Shown: positions 1 to 9,307 of the stretch, in pieces
How the letters are laid out: every line of letters begins with the position of its first letter
How positions within the stretch are numbered: position 1 is the first letter of the stretch
Origin: Sphaerimonospora cavernae
GTDB lineage: Bacteria > Actinomycetota > Actinomycetes > Streptosporangiales > Streptosporangiaceae
Assembly: GCF_042435035.1 (NCBI RefSeq)
Contig: NZ_JBHMQT010000003.1
Coordinates: 248,001 to 312,000 of the forward strand
Reading direction: 5' to 3'
DNA length: 64,000 nt
The notes under the pieces: generated by a model
Database searches by the model: none
Seen by the model: only the letters and a program-made list of their open reading frames with translations
What the model was told of the DNA's origin: nothing
Position numbers and translations under genes: made by a program

Positions 1-2
1 TC

Positions 3-865
<863 letters not shown>

Positions 866-869
<4 letters not shown>

Positions 870-2092
870 TCGGTCTGAAGGCCCTGACCCCCCGGGGGCG
901 GTCGTTTCTCGCCTCGGGGGCCGCGGCCGCGCTGTGCGCCCTGTTCCTCGGGGAGCACGATCTGCTGCGGGTGGCCGTCCTGATCATCGCGATGCCGCTG
1001 ATCGCGGCGCTGATCGTGACGCGCACCCGGTACCGGCTGGCCTGCGCCAGGCGGCTCGACCCCTCCCGAGTCCAGGTCGGCGGCGAAGGCACGGTCACCC
1101 TGCGGCTGGAGAACGTCACCCGTCTGCCGACCGGGCTGCTGCTCGTCGAGGACACCCTTCCGTACGCGCTGGGCACCCGCCCGCGGTTCGTCCTCGACCG
1201 CGTGGAGCCGCACGGCGTCCGGGAGATCGACTACAAGGTGCGGTCCGAACTGCGGGGGCGCTTCCCCATCGGCCCGCTGTCCGTCCGGATCACCGACCCG
1301 TTCGGGCTGGTCGAGCTGACGAGATCGTTCACGATCACCGACGTGCTCGTGGTCACCCCCGAGGTGGTGCCGCTGCCCCCGGTGCGCCTGTCCGGCGAGT
1401 GGACGGGCGGGGGCGACAGCCGTACCCGCTCGGTGGCGGCGGCGGGCGACGACGACGTGGCGCCGCGCGAGTACCGCCGGGGCGACGACCTGCGCCGGGT
1501 CCACTGGCGGTCGACCGCGCGGCACGGCGAGCTGATGGTCAGGCGCGAGGAGCAGCAGTGGCAGAGCAGGGGCGCGCTGCTGCTGGACACCCGCAGGTGC
1601 GCGCACCGCGGTGAGGGCCCCCGGTCGTCGTTCGAGGTCGCGGTCTCGGCCGCCGCCTCGATCGGCGTGCACCTGTCGCGCGACGGGCTGGGCCTGCGCC
1701 TGATCACCGACCAGGGCGCGCAGCATCTGGCCGACACCGGTGCCTCGTGGTCACTGCTCGACGCGCTCTCGGTCGTACGGCACAGCTCGGCGCGGTCGCT
1801 GGAGCACGGGATCGCGGCGCTGCGGCAGGGCGGCGGCGACGGCCTGATCGTCGCCGTGCTGGGGACGGTCGACTCCACCGACGCCCGGGAACTGGCCCGG
1901 CTCAAGCAGCCCGGTGTGACGGGGATCGCGGTCTTGCTGGGCACTTCAGACGAACCGACGAGCCCCGGCATCGACGAGACAGTCGAGAACGTACTGGCCG
2001 CCGCCGGATGGCGGGTGATCCGTCTTTCCGCCGGCGTCTCACTCGCGGCCGTCTGGCCCGAGGCCGCGCACAGGAGGGCGGGCATCCGATGA
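866..2092 (+). CDS. DUF58 domain-containing protein
   Basis: About 408 residues. Two hydrophobic segments lie within the first 50 residues (around SFLASGAAAALCALF and VAVLIIAMPLIAALIV), followed by a beta-rich region and the DUF58 signature YRRGDDLRRVHWRSTARHGEL near residue 210. The C-terminal half resembles the VWA-like fold seen in DUF58 proteins. It starts at an ATG overlapping the stop of the MoxR gene and ends in an ATGA overlap with the transglutaminase gene, so translation is probably coupled. The likely role is partner of the MoxR ATPase at the membrane; substrate unknown. Confidence 0.9.
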
Positions 2093-4452
2093 AACTGCCG
2101 GTCGCCGCGGGGCTGGCCACGGCCGCCGTCACGATCACGCTCTACCCGCTGTTCAACGGCGGCGCCTGGTTCTGGGCCTGCATGGGCGCCGTCCTGGTGA
2201 CGACGGCGGCGGGGATGCTCCTGTCCCGTCTCGCCCCGCCCGGCCGCGCCCCCTCCGTCTGGGCCTCCTCCACCTGGGCGGCGATGACCGCGATGGCGGC
2301 CGCGCTGGGCGTCTACCTGACCGCCGCCTTCGCCGGCGACCAGGCATGGTTGCGGGTGATCCCGACCAGGGACTCCATAGTGCGGCTGTCCTCCCTGCTC
2401 GGCGAGGGCTTCGCCGACATCCAGCGCTACGCCGCACCCGTGCCCGCCGATCCGGCGGTCTGCCTGCTCACGGCGGGCGGCGTCGGGCTGGTCGCGATCC
2501 TCGTGGACCTCCTCGCGGTACGACTGCGCCGCGCCGCGACGGCCGGACTGCCGCTGCTGGCCCTGTTCACCGTGCCCGCGGCCGTGATGGCCGACCCGCT
2601 CGGCTGGCCCGCGTTCGTCATCGCGGCGTTCGGGTACGTCGGACTGCTCGTGGCCGACGGCCGGGAACGGCTGAGCCACTGGGGCCGGGCCGTGGTCGTA
2701 CGGCGGTCGCAGCTCGCCGCCGCCGGGGTGCTGCCCGACACGGGACGGCTGGCGTTGTCGGGCAAGCGGATCGGCGTGATGGCAGTCGCGCTGGCGATCC
2801 TGCTCCCCGGGCTGCTGCCGACGCTGGCGCCCGATCCGCTGTTCGGGTTCGGCGTGGGCAACGGCTCAGGGCCGGGCGGGGGCAGCATCGGCGTCCCGGA
2901 CGCGATGGTCAAGCTGGGCTGGCAGCTCAGGCAGCCGGAGAACGCCACCGTGCTGACCTACACCTCCAGCGACGGCCGCTCCCGCTACCTGCGCATCTAC
3001 GCCCTGGACAGGTTCGACGGGACGACCTGGAGGGTCGGCAGGCTGCAGGGACGCCAGGAGGACCGGGTGTCGGAGGGTCCCCTCCCCCCGGCCCCGGGGC
3101 TCGGCCCCGGCGTCGCGACGCATCAGGCGGAGACCCGGATCACGATCAGCGAGGACATCAGCAGGCTCAACTTCCTGCCGCTGCCGTATCCGGCGACCCG
3201 GGTCGACGTGGACGGCGACTGGCGGGCCGACCGTCCCTCGCTACTGGTGTTCTCCACCCAGGACGAGGCGGCGGGTCTGCGGTACCGGGTGCTGACCGGC
3301 GAGCCGGAGCCGACCGCCGCGCAGCTCAGGCTGTCGACGGCGGCGGATCCGGAGCTCGACAGCCCCTATCTCGAGCTGCCCGGCACACTCGATCCGGAGG
3401 TCCGCGCCCTGGCCGCCCGGGTGACCGGGCAGGCCGCCACGCCGTACGAGAAGGCGGTGAAGCTCCAGGAGTGGTTCACCAGGACGGGCGGCTTCACCTA
3501 CAGTCTGGACGCGTCGTACGGCGGCCCGCGCGCGCTGTCGCACTTCCTGATCGGCCCTAACAGCCGGAAAGGGTACTGCGAGCACTTCGCCGGCGCGATG
3601 GCCGTGATGGCACGAACGCTCGGCATTCCGGCCCGGGTCGCGACCGGTTACACCGGCGGCACGAGGACCGGCGAGATCTGGACCGTGCGCACGCACGACT
3701 CCCACGCCTGGCCCGAGCTGTACTTCGACGGTGTCGGATGGCTGCGGTTCGAGCCGACCCCGGGCGGCGGCGCCGGCCAGGGCACGGCCCAGGCGCCGCA
3801 GTACACGCTGCCGGTGACCTCGACGGCGGCGCCCACGCCCGGCTCCTCGGCCGGCTCTTCGGCCGGCTCCGACGACACCGATCGGGCTGGGGGCCCGCTC
3901 CGGCCGGACCGGCGCAGGCTCGACCGGGAGCTCGGCGGTGCGCCCGTGCCGGTGGATCCGGGGACGCCGACGGCGGTCAAGGTGGGTGCGGCGGCAGCCG
4001 CCGCCCTGCTGCTGGTCCTGGTGCCGGCGGGGATCCGGAGGATGGTACGGCTGCGGCGCCGGCGGGCGCTGCTCGGCGCCGCGACCGCTCCCGCGGTCGA
4101 GGCGGCCTGGGCCGAGCTGTGCGACACGCTCACCGATCTCGGGCTGGCTCGCGAGCCCGGGGAGAGCCCGCGCGCACTGGGCAGGCGGCTGACCCACGGA
4201 ATGGACGACGAGGAGGCCGCGTCCGTGGCCCGGATCGTTTCGGCGCATGAACGGCTCCGGTACGCCCGCACTCCCGGGGAGACGATCCCCGGACCCGCCG
4301 ATCTCGCGAAGGTGCGCCGGGCGCTGGCGCGCGAGATCTCCCGGGGGCGGCGGCTCGCGATCGGCCTGGCCCCCACGTCGACGCTGCTGCGCATCCGGGC
4401 TCTCGGCGGAAGGGCGCTCGACGTCTTCGACCTGTCCGTCATCCGCCGTTGA
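2089..4452 (+). CDS. TgpA-type membrane transglutaminase-like protein with C-terminal DUF4129
   Basis: The start is the ATG in the ATGA overlap with the DUF58 gene; the frame runs further upstream only as overlap with DUF58. The 787-residue product has a multi-pass N-terminal membrane block (about residues 1-230), an extracytoplasmic transglutaminase core, one TM segment near residue 630-650, and a cytoplasmic tail like DUF4129. The catalytic Cys is C497 in KGYCEHF and the His is H539 in DSHAWPELYF. The residue that is Asp in the common FDPT motif is Glu555 (RFEPTP). TgpA proteins are envelope enzymes that act with MoxR and DUF58 partners. The reaction in actinobacteria is not established. 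Confidence 0.9.
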   Translation: MKLPVAAGLATAAVTITLYPLFNGGAWFWACMGAVLVTTAAGMLLSRLAPPGRAPSVWASSTWAAMTAMAAALGVYLTAAFAGDQAWLRVIPTRDSIVRLSSLLGEGFADIQRYAAPVPADPAVCLLTAGGVGLVAILVDLLAVRLRRAATAGLPLLALFTVPAAVMADPLGWPAFVIAAFGYVGLLVADGRERLSHWGRAVVVRRSQLAAAGVLPDTGRLALSGKRIGVMAVALAILLPGLLPTLAPDPLFGFGVGNGSGPGGGSIGVPDAMVKLGWQLRQPENATVLTYTSSDGRSRYLRIYALDRFDGTTWRVGRLQGRQEDRVSEGPLPPAPGLGPGVATHQAETRITISEDISRLNFLPLPYPATRVDVDGDWRADRPSLLVFSTQDEAAGLRYRVLTGEPEPTAAQLRLSTAADPELDSPYLELPGTLDPEVRALAARVTGQAATPYEKAVKLQEWFTRTGGFTYSLDASYGGPRALSHFLIGPNSRKGYCEHFAGAMAVMARTLGIPARVATGYTGGTRTGEIWTVRTHDSHAWPELYFDGVGWLRFEPTPGGGAGQGTAQAPQYTLPVTSTAAPTPGSSAGSSAGSDDTDRAGGPLRPDRRRLDRELGGAPVPVDPGTPTAVKVGAAAAAALLLVLVPAGIRRMVRLRRRRALLGAATAPAVEAAWAELCDTLTDLGLAREPGESPRALGRRLTHGMDDEEAASVARIVSAHERLRYARTPGETIPGPADLAKVRRALAREISRGRRLAIGLAPTSTLLRIRALGGRALDVFDLSVIRR

Positions 4453-4457
4453 GGCAT

Positions 4458-4503
4458 ACCGGGGATTGAACCCGGTCCGCCACCCCCGGATGCGGGGCGG
4501 CGG
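4458..4503. terminator. double hairpin between convergent genes
   Basis: Immediately after the transglutaminase stop there is a stem ACCGGG/CCCGGT with a 7-nt loop (4458-4476). A second, GC-rich stem follows (CCGCC..CCCCG-GATG-CGGGG..GGCGG, 4477-4503). No T-tract follows. GC-rich hairpins without U-runs are common at actinobacterial 3' ends, and here two operons converge (DUF3040 ends at 4543). Confidence 0.5.
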
Positions 4504-4542
4504 GCCGGGTTCGCGGTCCTGCCGGGGAAGGGGATGACGGGG

Positions 4543-4944
4543 TCAGCGCTCGTCGCGGCGGCGGCGCCACCGCTCTTCCATCCGCTCCATGAAGCCCTGC
4601 TTGCGGCTGGGCCGGCGACCGCGGGGGCCGGCGCCGGAGGAGGAGGAAGAGGAGGAGGAGGAGTCGCCGAATCCGTTCATGCGCATCCAGCTCGACAGCC
4701 CCCACAGGCAGGCGGCGAGCATCACGACGAACCCGGCGGCACCGAGGGGGATCTGCGCCGCCACGACGCCGACCATTAGCATCACCACGCCGAGGGCGAA
4801 GCCGATCCAGGCCTTCACGAGGCGGCGCTTGTAGTGGTTGCGCGGATCTCTCGTTCGGACGCTATTGGCCCACTTCGGGTCCTCGGCGTAGAGGGCCTGC
4901 TCGATCTGGTCGAGCAAGCGCTGCTCGTGCTCAGACAGCGGCAC
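4543..4944 (-). CDS. DUF3040 domain-containing membrane protein
   Basis: The GTG start at 4944 is chosen because the DUF3040 family begins MPLSEHEQRLL and a GGGAGG ribosome site lies just upstream; the frame also extends 8 codons further. The 133-residue protein has the N-terminal SEHEQRLLDQIEQALYAEDPKWA motif, then two adjacent hydrophobic helices (about residues 47-65 and 68-88), and a basic, Ser-rich tail (a run of nine Ser). Small membrane proteins of this family are widespread in actinobacteria and have no known function. It is a single gene between the MoxR operon and dinB. Confidence 0.88.
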   Translation of the reverse strand: MPLSEHEQRLLDQIEQALYAEDPKWANSVRTRDPRNHYKRRLVKAWIGFALGVVMLMVGVVAAQIPLGAAGFVVMLAACLWGLSSWMRMNGFGDSSSSSSSSSGAGPRGRRPSRKQGFMERMEERWRRRRDER

Positions 4945-5091
4945 GGCGCCTCCCAAGGACGGCCCCATTCAGGGGAAAACGGCTACAGACGACGCGGGGT
5001 GTCCAGACCTCGCGGTCGGTTATCCCCAGAATACGAGCCCGTAGACGTAGGCGAAAGAAAACGTCCAACGCGGGCCAAACCGGAGGCGACG

Positions 5092-6360
5092 TCATGGACC
5101 CATTGCATCAGACGGAGGCCGCACCAGCGACGCCGGGCGCACCGCCTCGGGCCCGAAACGCCGGGTCGCCCGGTCCACGGCCAGTTCGGCCTCCCGCCAG
5201 CCGGTCTCCCGCTCGCCCAGGGAGAGCTGGCGGGTCGCGGTGGCCGCCGGGCGGAGATTCTCCACCCTGACTCCGACCAGCCTGAGGCGCACCCGCTCCA
5301 GGCCGGCGGCCTCGTAGAGCACGCGAGCCGTGTCGTAGATCTCCTTCGCCACGTCGGTCGCCTCTCGGAGCGTCCGAGACCGGGTGATCGTCGTGAAGTC
5401 GGAGCGGCGCAGCTTCACGCTGACCGTCCTGCCGACGTGCCCGCCCGCCCGCAGGCGCGCCGCGACCCGCTCGGACAGCCGCAGCAGCTCCCGCCTGATC
5501 GTCTCCGGGTCGTCCACGTCGTGGGGGAAGGTCTCCTCACCGCCGATGCTCTTGTCCGGGGCGTCGGCCACGACCGGACGGTCGTCCCGGCCCCAGGCCA
5601 GCTCCGCCAGGTGGGCCCCGACGGCCCCGAACTCGCGTCGGAGCGTGGAAACGGGCACCTGGGCCAGGTCGCCCACCGTCCGTATGCCGAGCCGCACCAG
5701 GGCCTGCTCGGTGCGCTCGCCCACGCCCCACAGCGCCCCGACGGGCAGCGGATGAAGGAACTCCACGGCCTGGTCTGCCGGGACGACCAGCAGCCCGTCC
5801 GGCTTGCACGCGCGGGAGGCGAGCTTGGCCACGAACTTGCTGCTCGCCACGCCCACCGAGCAGGTGATGCCATGACGCTCGGCCACCTGCTCGCGGATCA
5901 CCCGGGCGATGAGCGCGGGCGGCCCGAGCCTGCGGCGGGCCCCGCCCACATCGAGGAACGCCTCGTCGGACGCGATCGGCTCGACCAGCGGCGTGATGGC
6001 CTCGAAGATCTCCCTGATGCCCCGGGAGACCTCGGCGTACCTGCCGTGACGGGGCGGGATGACCGTCGCCACCGGGCACAGACGGCGAGCCCGGGTCATC
6101 GCCATCGCCGAGTGGACGCCGAACCGCCGGGCCTCGTAGGTGGCGCTGAGCACCACGCCACGTGCCCCGGGCGCCCCCACGATGACCGGGGTGCCCTTCA
6201 GCTCGGGCCGGTCGAGCAACTCGACGCTGGCGTAGAAGGCGTCCATGTCCACGTGCAGGATCGGGCAGCCGCTGTCGTCGCCGACCTCACCGCCGGGCCC
6301 TCGACCGGCCCCTCGACCGGCCCGGTCGCCGACGCCGCCGATGATCTGTTTCCGGGACAC
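5092..6360 (-). CDS. dinB: DNA polymerase IV (Y-family translesion polymerase)
   Basis: 422 residues with the Y-family order: LHVDMDAFYASVE near residue 36-48 (first catalytic Asp), SATYEARRFGVHSAM, and SDEAFLDVGG carrying the catalytic Asp-Glu pair. The helix-hairpin-helix GVGERTEQALVRLGIRTVGDL follows, then the little-finger domain. The C-terminal QLSL resembles a beta-clamp binding peptide. The enzyme copies past damaged template bases. There is no Shine-Dalgarno site; the GTG at 6360 sits 7 nt from a TAGAGT box, so the transcript is probably leaderless. An SOS-like box lies just upstream of that. Confidence 0.95.
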   Translation of the reverse strand: MSRKQIIGGVGDRAGRGAGRGPGGEVGDDSGCPILHVDMDAFYASVELLDRPELKGTPVIVGAPGARGVVLSATYEARRFGVHSAMAMTRARRLCPVATVIPPRHGRYAEVSRGIREIFEAITPLVEPIASDEAFLDVGGARRRLGPPALIARVIREQVAERHGITCSVGVASSKFVAKLASRACKPDGLLVVPADQAVEFLHPLPVGALWGVGERTEQALVRLGIRTVGDLAQVPVSTLRREFGAVGAHLAELAWGRDDRPVVADAPDKSIGGEETFPHDVDDPETIRRELLRLSERVAARLRAGGHVGRTVSVKLRRSDFTTITRSRTLREATDVAKEIYDTARVLYEAAGLERVRLRLVGVRVENLRPAATATRQLSLGERETGWREAELAVDRATRRFGPEAVRPASLVRPPSDAMGP

Positions 6361-6367
6361 GCCATCG

Positions 6368-6389
6368 ACTCTACCCGAACAGTCATTCG
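6368..6389 (-). promoter_or_regulatory. dinB leaderless -10 with adjacent SOS (LexA)-like box
   Basis: On the minus strand TAGAGT (6373-6368) ends 7 nt before the dinB GTG. Two bases upstream of it is CGAAC-AGTC-ATTCG read on the plus strand (6376-6389), one mismatch from the actinobacterial/mycobacterial SOS palindrome CGAAC-N4-GTTCG. A repressor bound here would cover the promoter. That it binds LexA is inference from the match and from the gene it precedes. Confidence 0.6.
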
Positions 6390-6431
6390 AAGCACGTCAA
6401 ATCTTGGGCGATTTCATCTGCCCGGGCGATG

Positions 6432-7127
6432 TCACCGGTGGGCGATGACATGGAGTTGGGCGGCGATGTCGCGCAGCACCGGGTGGCCGGCCGCCGCCCG
6501 CTCCAGCGCGATGAGCCCGTCGGGATCGCTCTCGGCCGTCATGCCCGGCATCAGTTCGGCGAAGATCCGTACACCGTGGACGTCGGTCACCGTGAACCCC
6601 GCGGCGGCGAGCAGCCCGGCCAGGGCCTCCCGGGAGAACCGCCTTCCCGACGGCTCGGTCAGCAGCAGCCGTCGAGCCTCGTCGAACTGGCCCGCCAGAG
6701 CGCGGTGGACGACCGCCGCCACCGAGTTGGCCGCGAGCACGCTGACCGCGCCGCCCTCACGGAGGATGCCGCCGACGGCGCCGAGCGCCTTCGCCGGATC
6801 GTCGACGTATTCCAGAACGCTGTGGCACAGCACCAGGTCCGCGCTGCCGTACTCGAGCAGGTCGCCGAGGTCGGCCACGTCGCCCTGCAGTCCCTTGACA
6901 CCGACGCCGGTCTCGGCGGCGCGGCGTTCCAGCGCGGCCAGCGAGTCGGGCGTCGGATCGACCACGGTCACCACGTGTCCCAGCTTGGCGAGCGGTACGG
7001 CGAAGCCGCCCGTGCCGCCCCCGGCGTCGACGATGTCGAGCGAGTCGCGGCCGGTCGCCGCGGACCGCCGGGCGAGGACGGCGCGCAGCGCCTCCCAGAC
7101 GACGGTCTGCCGTGTGGCGTCACGCAC
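6432..7127 (-). CDS. class I SAM-dependent methyltransferase
   Basis: The GTG at 7127 is chosen because AGGAGG lies 6 nt upstream; the open frame extends further but without support. The 231-residue product shows the SAM-binding motif I VDAGGGTGGFAVPLAKLG (about residue 31-48), an acidic VVDPTPDSL end of strand 2, and DLVLCHSVLEYVDDP (motif IV region), then GGILREGGAVSVL. This resembles the SmtA/UbiE-like group; the substrate cannot be read from sequence. It lies 50 nt downstream of nusB and ends 71 nt before the dinB start, so it may be read from the efp-nusB transcript. Confidence 0.85.
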   Translation of the reverse strand: MRDATRQTVVWEALRAVLARRSAATGRDSLDIVDAGGGTGGFAVPLAKLGHVVTVVDPTPDSLAALERRAAETGVGVKGLQGDVADLGDLLEYGSADLVLCHSVLEYVDDPAKALGAVGGILREGGAVSVLAANSVAAVVHRALAGQFDEARRLLLTEPSGRRFSREALAGLLAAAGFTVTDVHGVRIFAELMPGMTAESDPDGLIALERAAAGHPVLRDIAAQLHVIAHR

Positions 7128-7177
7128 GTGCGGCCTCCTACTTTCCACCGGCCGCGCTGCCGGATGCGACAGCGCTT

Positions 7178-7588
7178 CTAGAGCGACAGGGACGGCTTGA
7201 GCTGCTTGAACCGGGCCAGCATGCCATTCACGAACTGCGGCGACTCGTCGGTCGACAACTCCCCCGCCAGATGGACCCACTCGCTGATGACCACGCCCTC
7301 GGGGACGTCGTCCGACCAGAGCATCTCGAAGGTCCCCGCGCGCAGGATGTTCCGGTCGACCGCCGGCATCCGCTCCAGGGTCCACCCCTCGGAGTAGGTC
7401 GAGATCAACTCGTCGACGCGCTCCAGGTGCCGGACCACACCCTCGACGATCTTCGAGGTGTACTCGTTCACCGGCGGATCCGACCGCTCCACCCGCTCGG
7501 CCAGCACGCTGAGCGGGTTCTCCCTGCGCGCCTCGGCCTCGAAGAGGACATCCAGCGCGCGGCGGCGCGCCTTCCCCCGAGCCGACAC
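7178..7588 (-). CDS. nusB: transcription antitermination factor NusB
   Basis: 136 residues, the usual NusB length, all-helical, beginning with a basic ARGKARRRALDVLFEAEAR helix and containing the typical RNILRAGTFEML and VVISEWVHLAGELSTDESPQFVNGMLA segments. NusB binds boxA RNA together with NusE (S10) to prevent termination in rRNA operons. The GTG start is 1 nt after the efp stop, so the two are translationally coupled. The Arg-rich N-terminal helix is the expected RNA-binding surface. Confidence 0.95.
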   Translation of the reverse strand: MSARGKARRRALDVLFEAEARRENPLSVLAERVERSDPPVNEYTSKIVEGVVRHLERVDELISTYSEGWTLERMPAVDRNILRAGTFEMLWSDDVPEGVVISEWVHLAGELSTDESPQFVNGMLARFKQLKPSLSL

Positions 7589-7589
7589 G

Positions 7590-8150
7590 TCAGGCCCGAC
7601 CGAGATATTCGCCGGTACGGGTGTCGACCTTGACCTTCTCGCCGGTCGTGATGAACAGCGGAACCTTGATCTCCGCGCCGGTCTCCAGGGTGGCGGGCTT
7701 GGTGCCGCCGGTGGAGCGGTCGCCCTGCAGGCCCGGATCGGTATGAGAGATCGTCAGCTCGGCGGCCGCCGGAAGGTCCACGTACAGCGGGTTGCCCTCG
7801 TTGAAGGCGACGGTCGCCGTGGTGTTCTCCAGCATGTAGTTGGCGGCGTCGCCCACCACGGAACGCGCCACGTTGACCATGTCGTAGGTCTCGGTGTCCA
7901 TGAAGACGAAGTCGTCGCCGTCGAGGTAGGAGTACTGCATCTCGCGCTTGTCGACGTTGGCCACGTCGACCTTGACACCGGCGTTGAAGGTCCGGTCGAG
8001 GGTCTTGCCGGTCAGCACGTTCTTGAGCTTGGTGCGGACGAACGCGCCGCCCTTGCCCGGCTTGACGTGCTGGAACTCGACGACGGACCACAGCTCGCCG
8101 CCGTCGAGCTTGAGCACGAGTCCGTTCTTCAGGTCGTTCGTCGTCGCCAC
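7590..8150 (-). CDS. efp: translation elongation factor P
   Basis: 186 residues with the three beta-barrel domains of EF-P: KOW-like N-terminal domain, OB domains two and three, ending in the conserved GEYLGRA. The tip of domain I reads KPGKGGAF, with Lys33 at the position modified in many bacteria. EF-P rescues ribosomes stalled on consecutive prolines. It is followed at once by nusB, and pepQ ends 23 nt upstream, the usual actinobacterial pepQ-efp-nusB order. No dedicated EF-P modification gene is visible in the window. Confidence 0.96.
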   Translation of the reverse strand: MATTNDLKNGLVLKLDGGELWSVVEFQHVKPGKGGAFVRTKLKNVLTGKTLDRTFNAGVKVDVANVDKREMQYSYLDGDDFVFMDTETYDMVNVARSVVGDAANYMLENTTATVAFNEGNPLYVDLPAAAELTISHTDPGLQGDRSTGGTKPATLETGAEIKVPLFITTGEKVKVDTRTGEYLGRA

Positions 8151-8173
8151 GTGGTCTCCCGCATGCGGCTGCC

Positions 8174-9265
8174 CTACAGGATGAGCAGCTCCTTGGTGGT
8201 CAGTGTGAGAAGCTCCGGCCCGTCGTCGCGCGTGACCAGCGTGTCCTCGATGCGCACGCCGCCCCTGCCCGGCAGGTACACCCCCGGCTCAACGGTGATC
8301 GGAACTCGATCCTCTAGTCTACCGGTCCTGTCAGGGCCCAGGAACGGCTGTTCGTGGATCTCCAGGCCGACCCCGTGGCCCAGCCCGTGCTCGAAGTGCT
8401 CCCCGTGACCCGCCGCCACGATCACCTCGCGCGCCGCCGCGTCCACCTGATGAGCCGTCGCACCGGGTCGTACGGCGAGGCACCCGGCGTGCTGAGCCCG
8501 CCGTACGAGCTCGTAGAGGTCGCGCTGCCAGTCGGCCGGCCGGCCGACGGCGACCGTGCGGGTCATGTCGGCGTGGTAGCCCCCGTAGCGGGCGCCGAAG
8601 TCCATGGTCACCAGGTCGCCGGAGCGGACCGGCCGGTCCGAGGGCGAGTGATGCGGGATCGAGCCGTTGGGACCGGCCGCCACGATGGAGTCGAACGCCG
8701 GCTTGTCCGCGCCGAGTTCCACCATCCGGACCTCCAGCCACCTGGCGATCTCCCGTTCGGTGACACCGGGGGTGATGCGCTCGACGACCTGGGAGAACGC
8801 CTCATCCGTGATCGAGCAGGCCCGGCGCAGCGCGTCGATCTCCTGCTCGTCCTTGACCGCGCGCACCGCCTCGACGAGCCCGCCGACCGGGGTCAGCGGG
8901 TCACGGCCGAGCCGTTGAACGAGCTGGCCGCCGAGCCATCGAAATCGGGCCACCGACATGTGGTCGGCCTCGACCGCGATGCCGTCCGCGGCGTCGGCGC
9001 AGGTGATCAGCACCGAGGCCACGTCGCGATCGACGACCACCTCCACGTCCGGGCACTGCCGCCGCGCCGTCTCCGCGTACCGGGAGTCGGTGGCGAGCAC
9101 GGCCTGCCCGCCGGTGCCGACGAGCACCGCGGCGTTCGAGCTGGACAGCCCGGTGAGGTAGCGCACGTTGACGGGGCATGTGACGAGCATCGCGGCGACA
9201 CCGTGCTCGGGGAACGCCGCGGCCAACCGGGCCCGGCGCACGGCGTGAAGTGAGGCATATGACAC
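8174..9265 (-). CDS. pepQ: Xaa-Pro peptidase (M24 family)
   Basis: 363 residues with a creatinase-type N-terminal domain and a pita-bread metallopeptidase domain. The metal ligands are visible: two Asp in MDFGARYGGYHADMTRT, a His in GLGHGVGLEIHEQP, and two Glu in TVEPGVYLPGRGGVRIEDT. The enzyme cleaves peptides with proline at the second position and recycles Pro-containing peptides. The GTG start has no Shine-Dalgarno site but a TAGAGT box 6 nt upstream. It probably leads the pepQ-efp-nusB unit. Confidence 0.92.
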   Translation of the reverse strand: MSYASLHAVRRARLAAAFPEHGVAAMLVTCPVNVRYLTGLSSSNAAVLVGTGGQAVLATDSRYAETARRQCPDVEVVVDRDVASVLITCADAADGIAVEADHMSVARFRWLGGQLVQRLGRDPLTPVGGLVEAVRAVKDEQEIDALRRACSITDEAFSQVVERITPGVTEREIARWLEVRMVELGADKPAFDSIVAAGPNGSIPHHSPSDRPVRSGDLVTMDFGARYGGYHADMTRTVAVGRPADWQRDLYELVRRAQHAGCLAVRPGATAHQVDAAAREVIVAAGHGEHFEHGLGHGVGLEIHEQPFLGPDRTGRLEDRVPITVEPGVYLPGRGGVRIEDTLVTRDDGPELLTLTTKELLIL

Positions 9266-9271
9266 GGCTGG

Positions 9272-9277
9272 ACTCTA
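9272..9277 (-). promoter_or_regulatory. leaderless -10 box of pepQ
   Basis: TAGAGT on the minus strand ends 6 nt before the pepQ GTG, the spacing expected when transcription starts at or next to the start codon. A 10-bp direct repeat GTGGATCTAC occurs at 9282-9291 and 9302-9311 in the upstream region; its meaning is unknown. Confidence 0.45.
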
Positions 9278-9307
9278 CTGCGTGGATCTACCGACCGGGA
9301 TGTGGAT

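Noticed and set aside
4458..4478. A tRNA T-arm-like sequence on the minus strand (CCGGG-TTCAATC-CCCGG)
   Set aside because: No acceptor, D or anticodon stem can be built in the 60-70 nt upstream. It fits better as a terminator hairpin.
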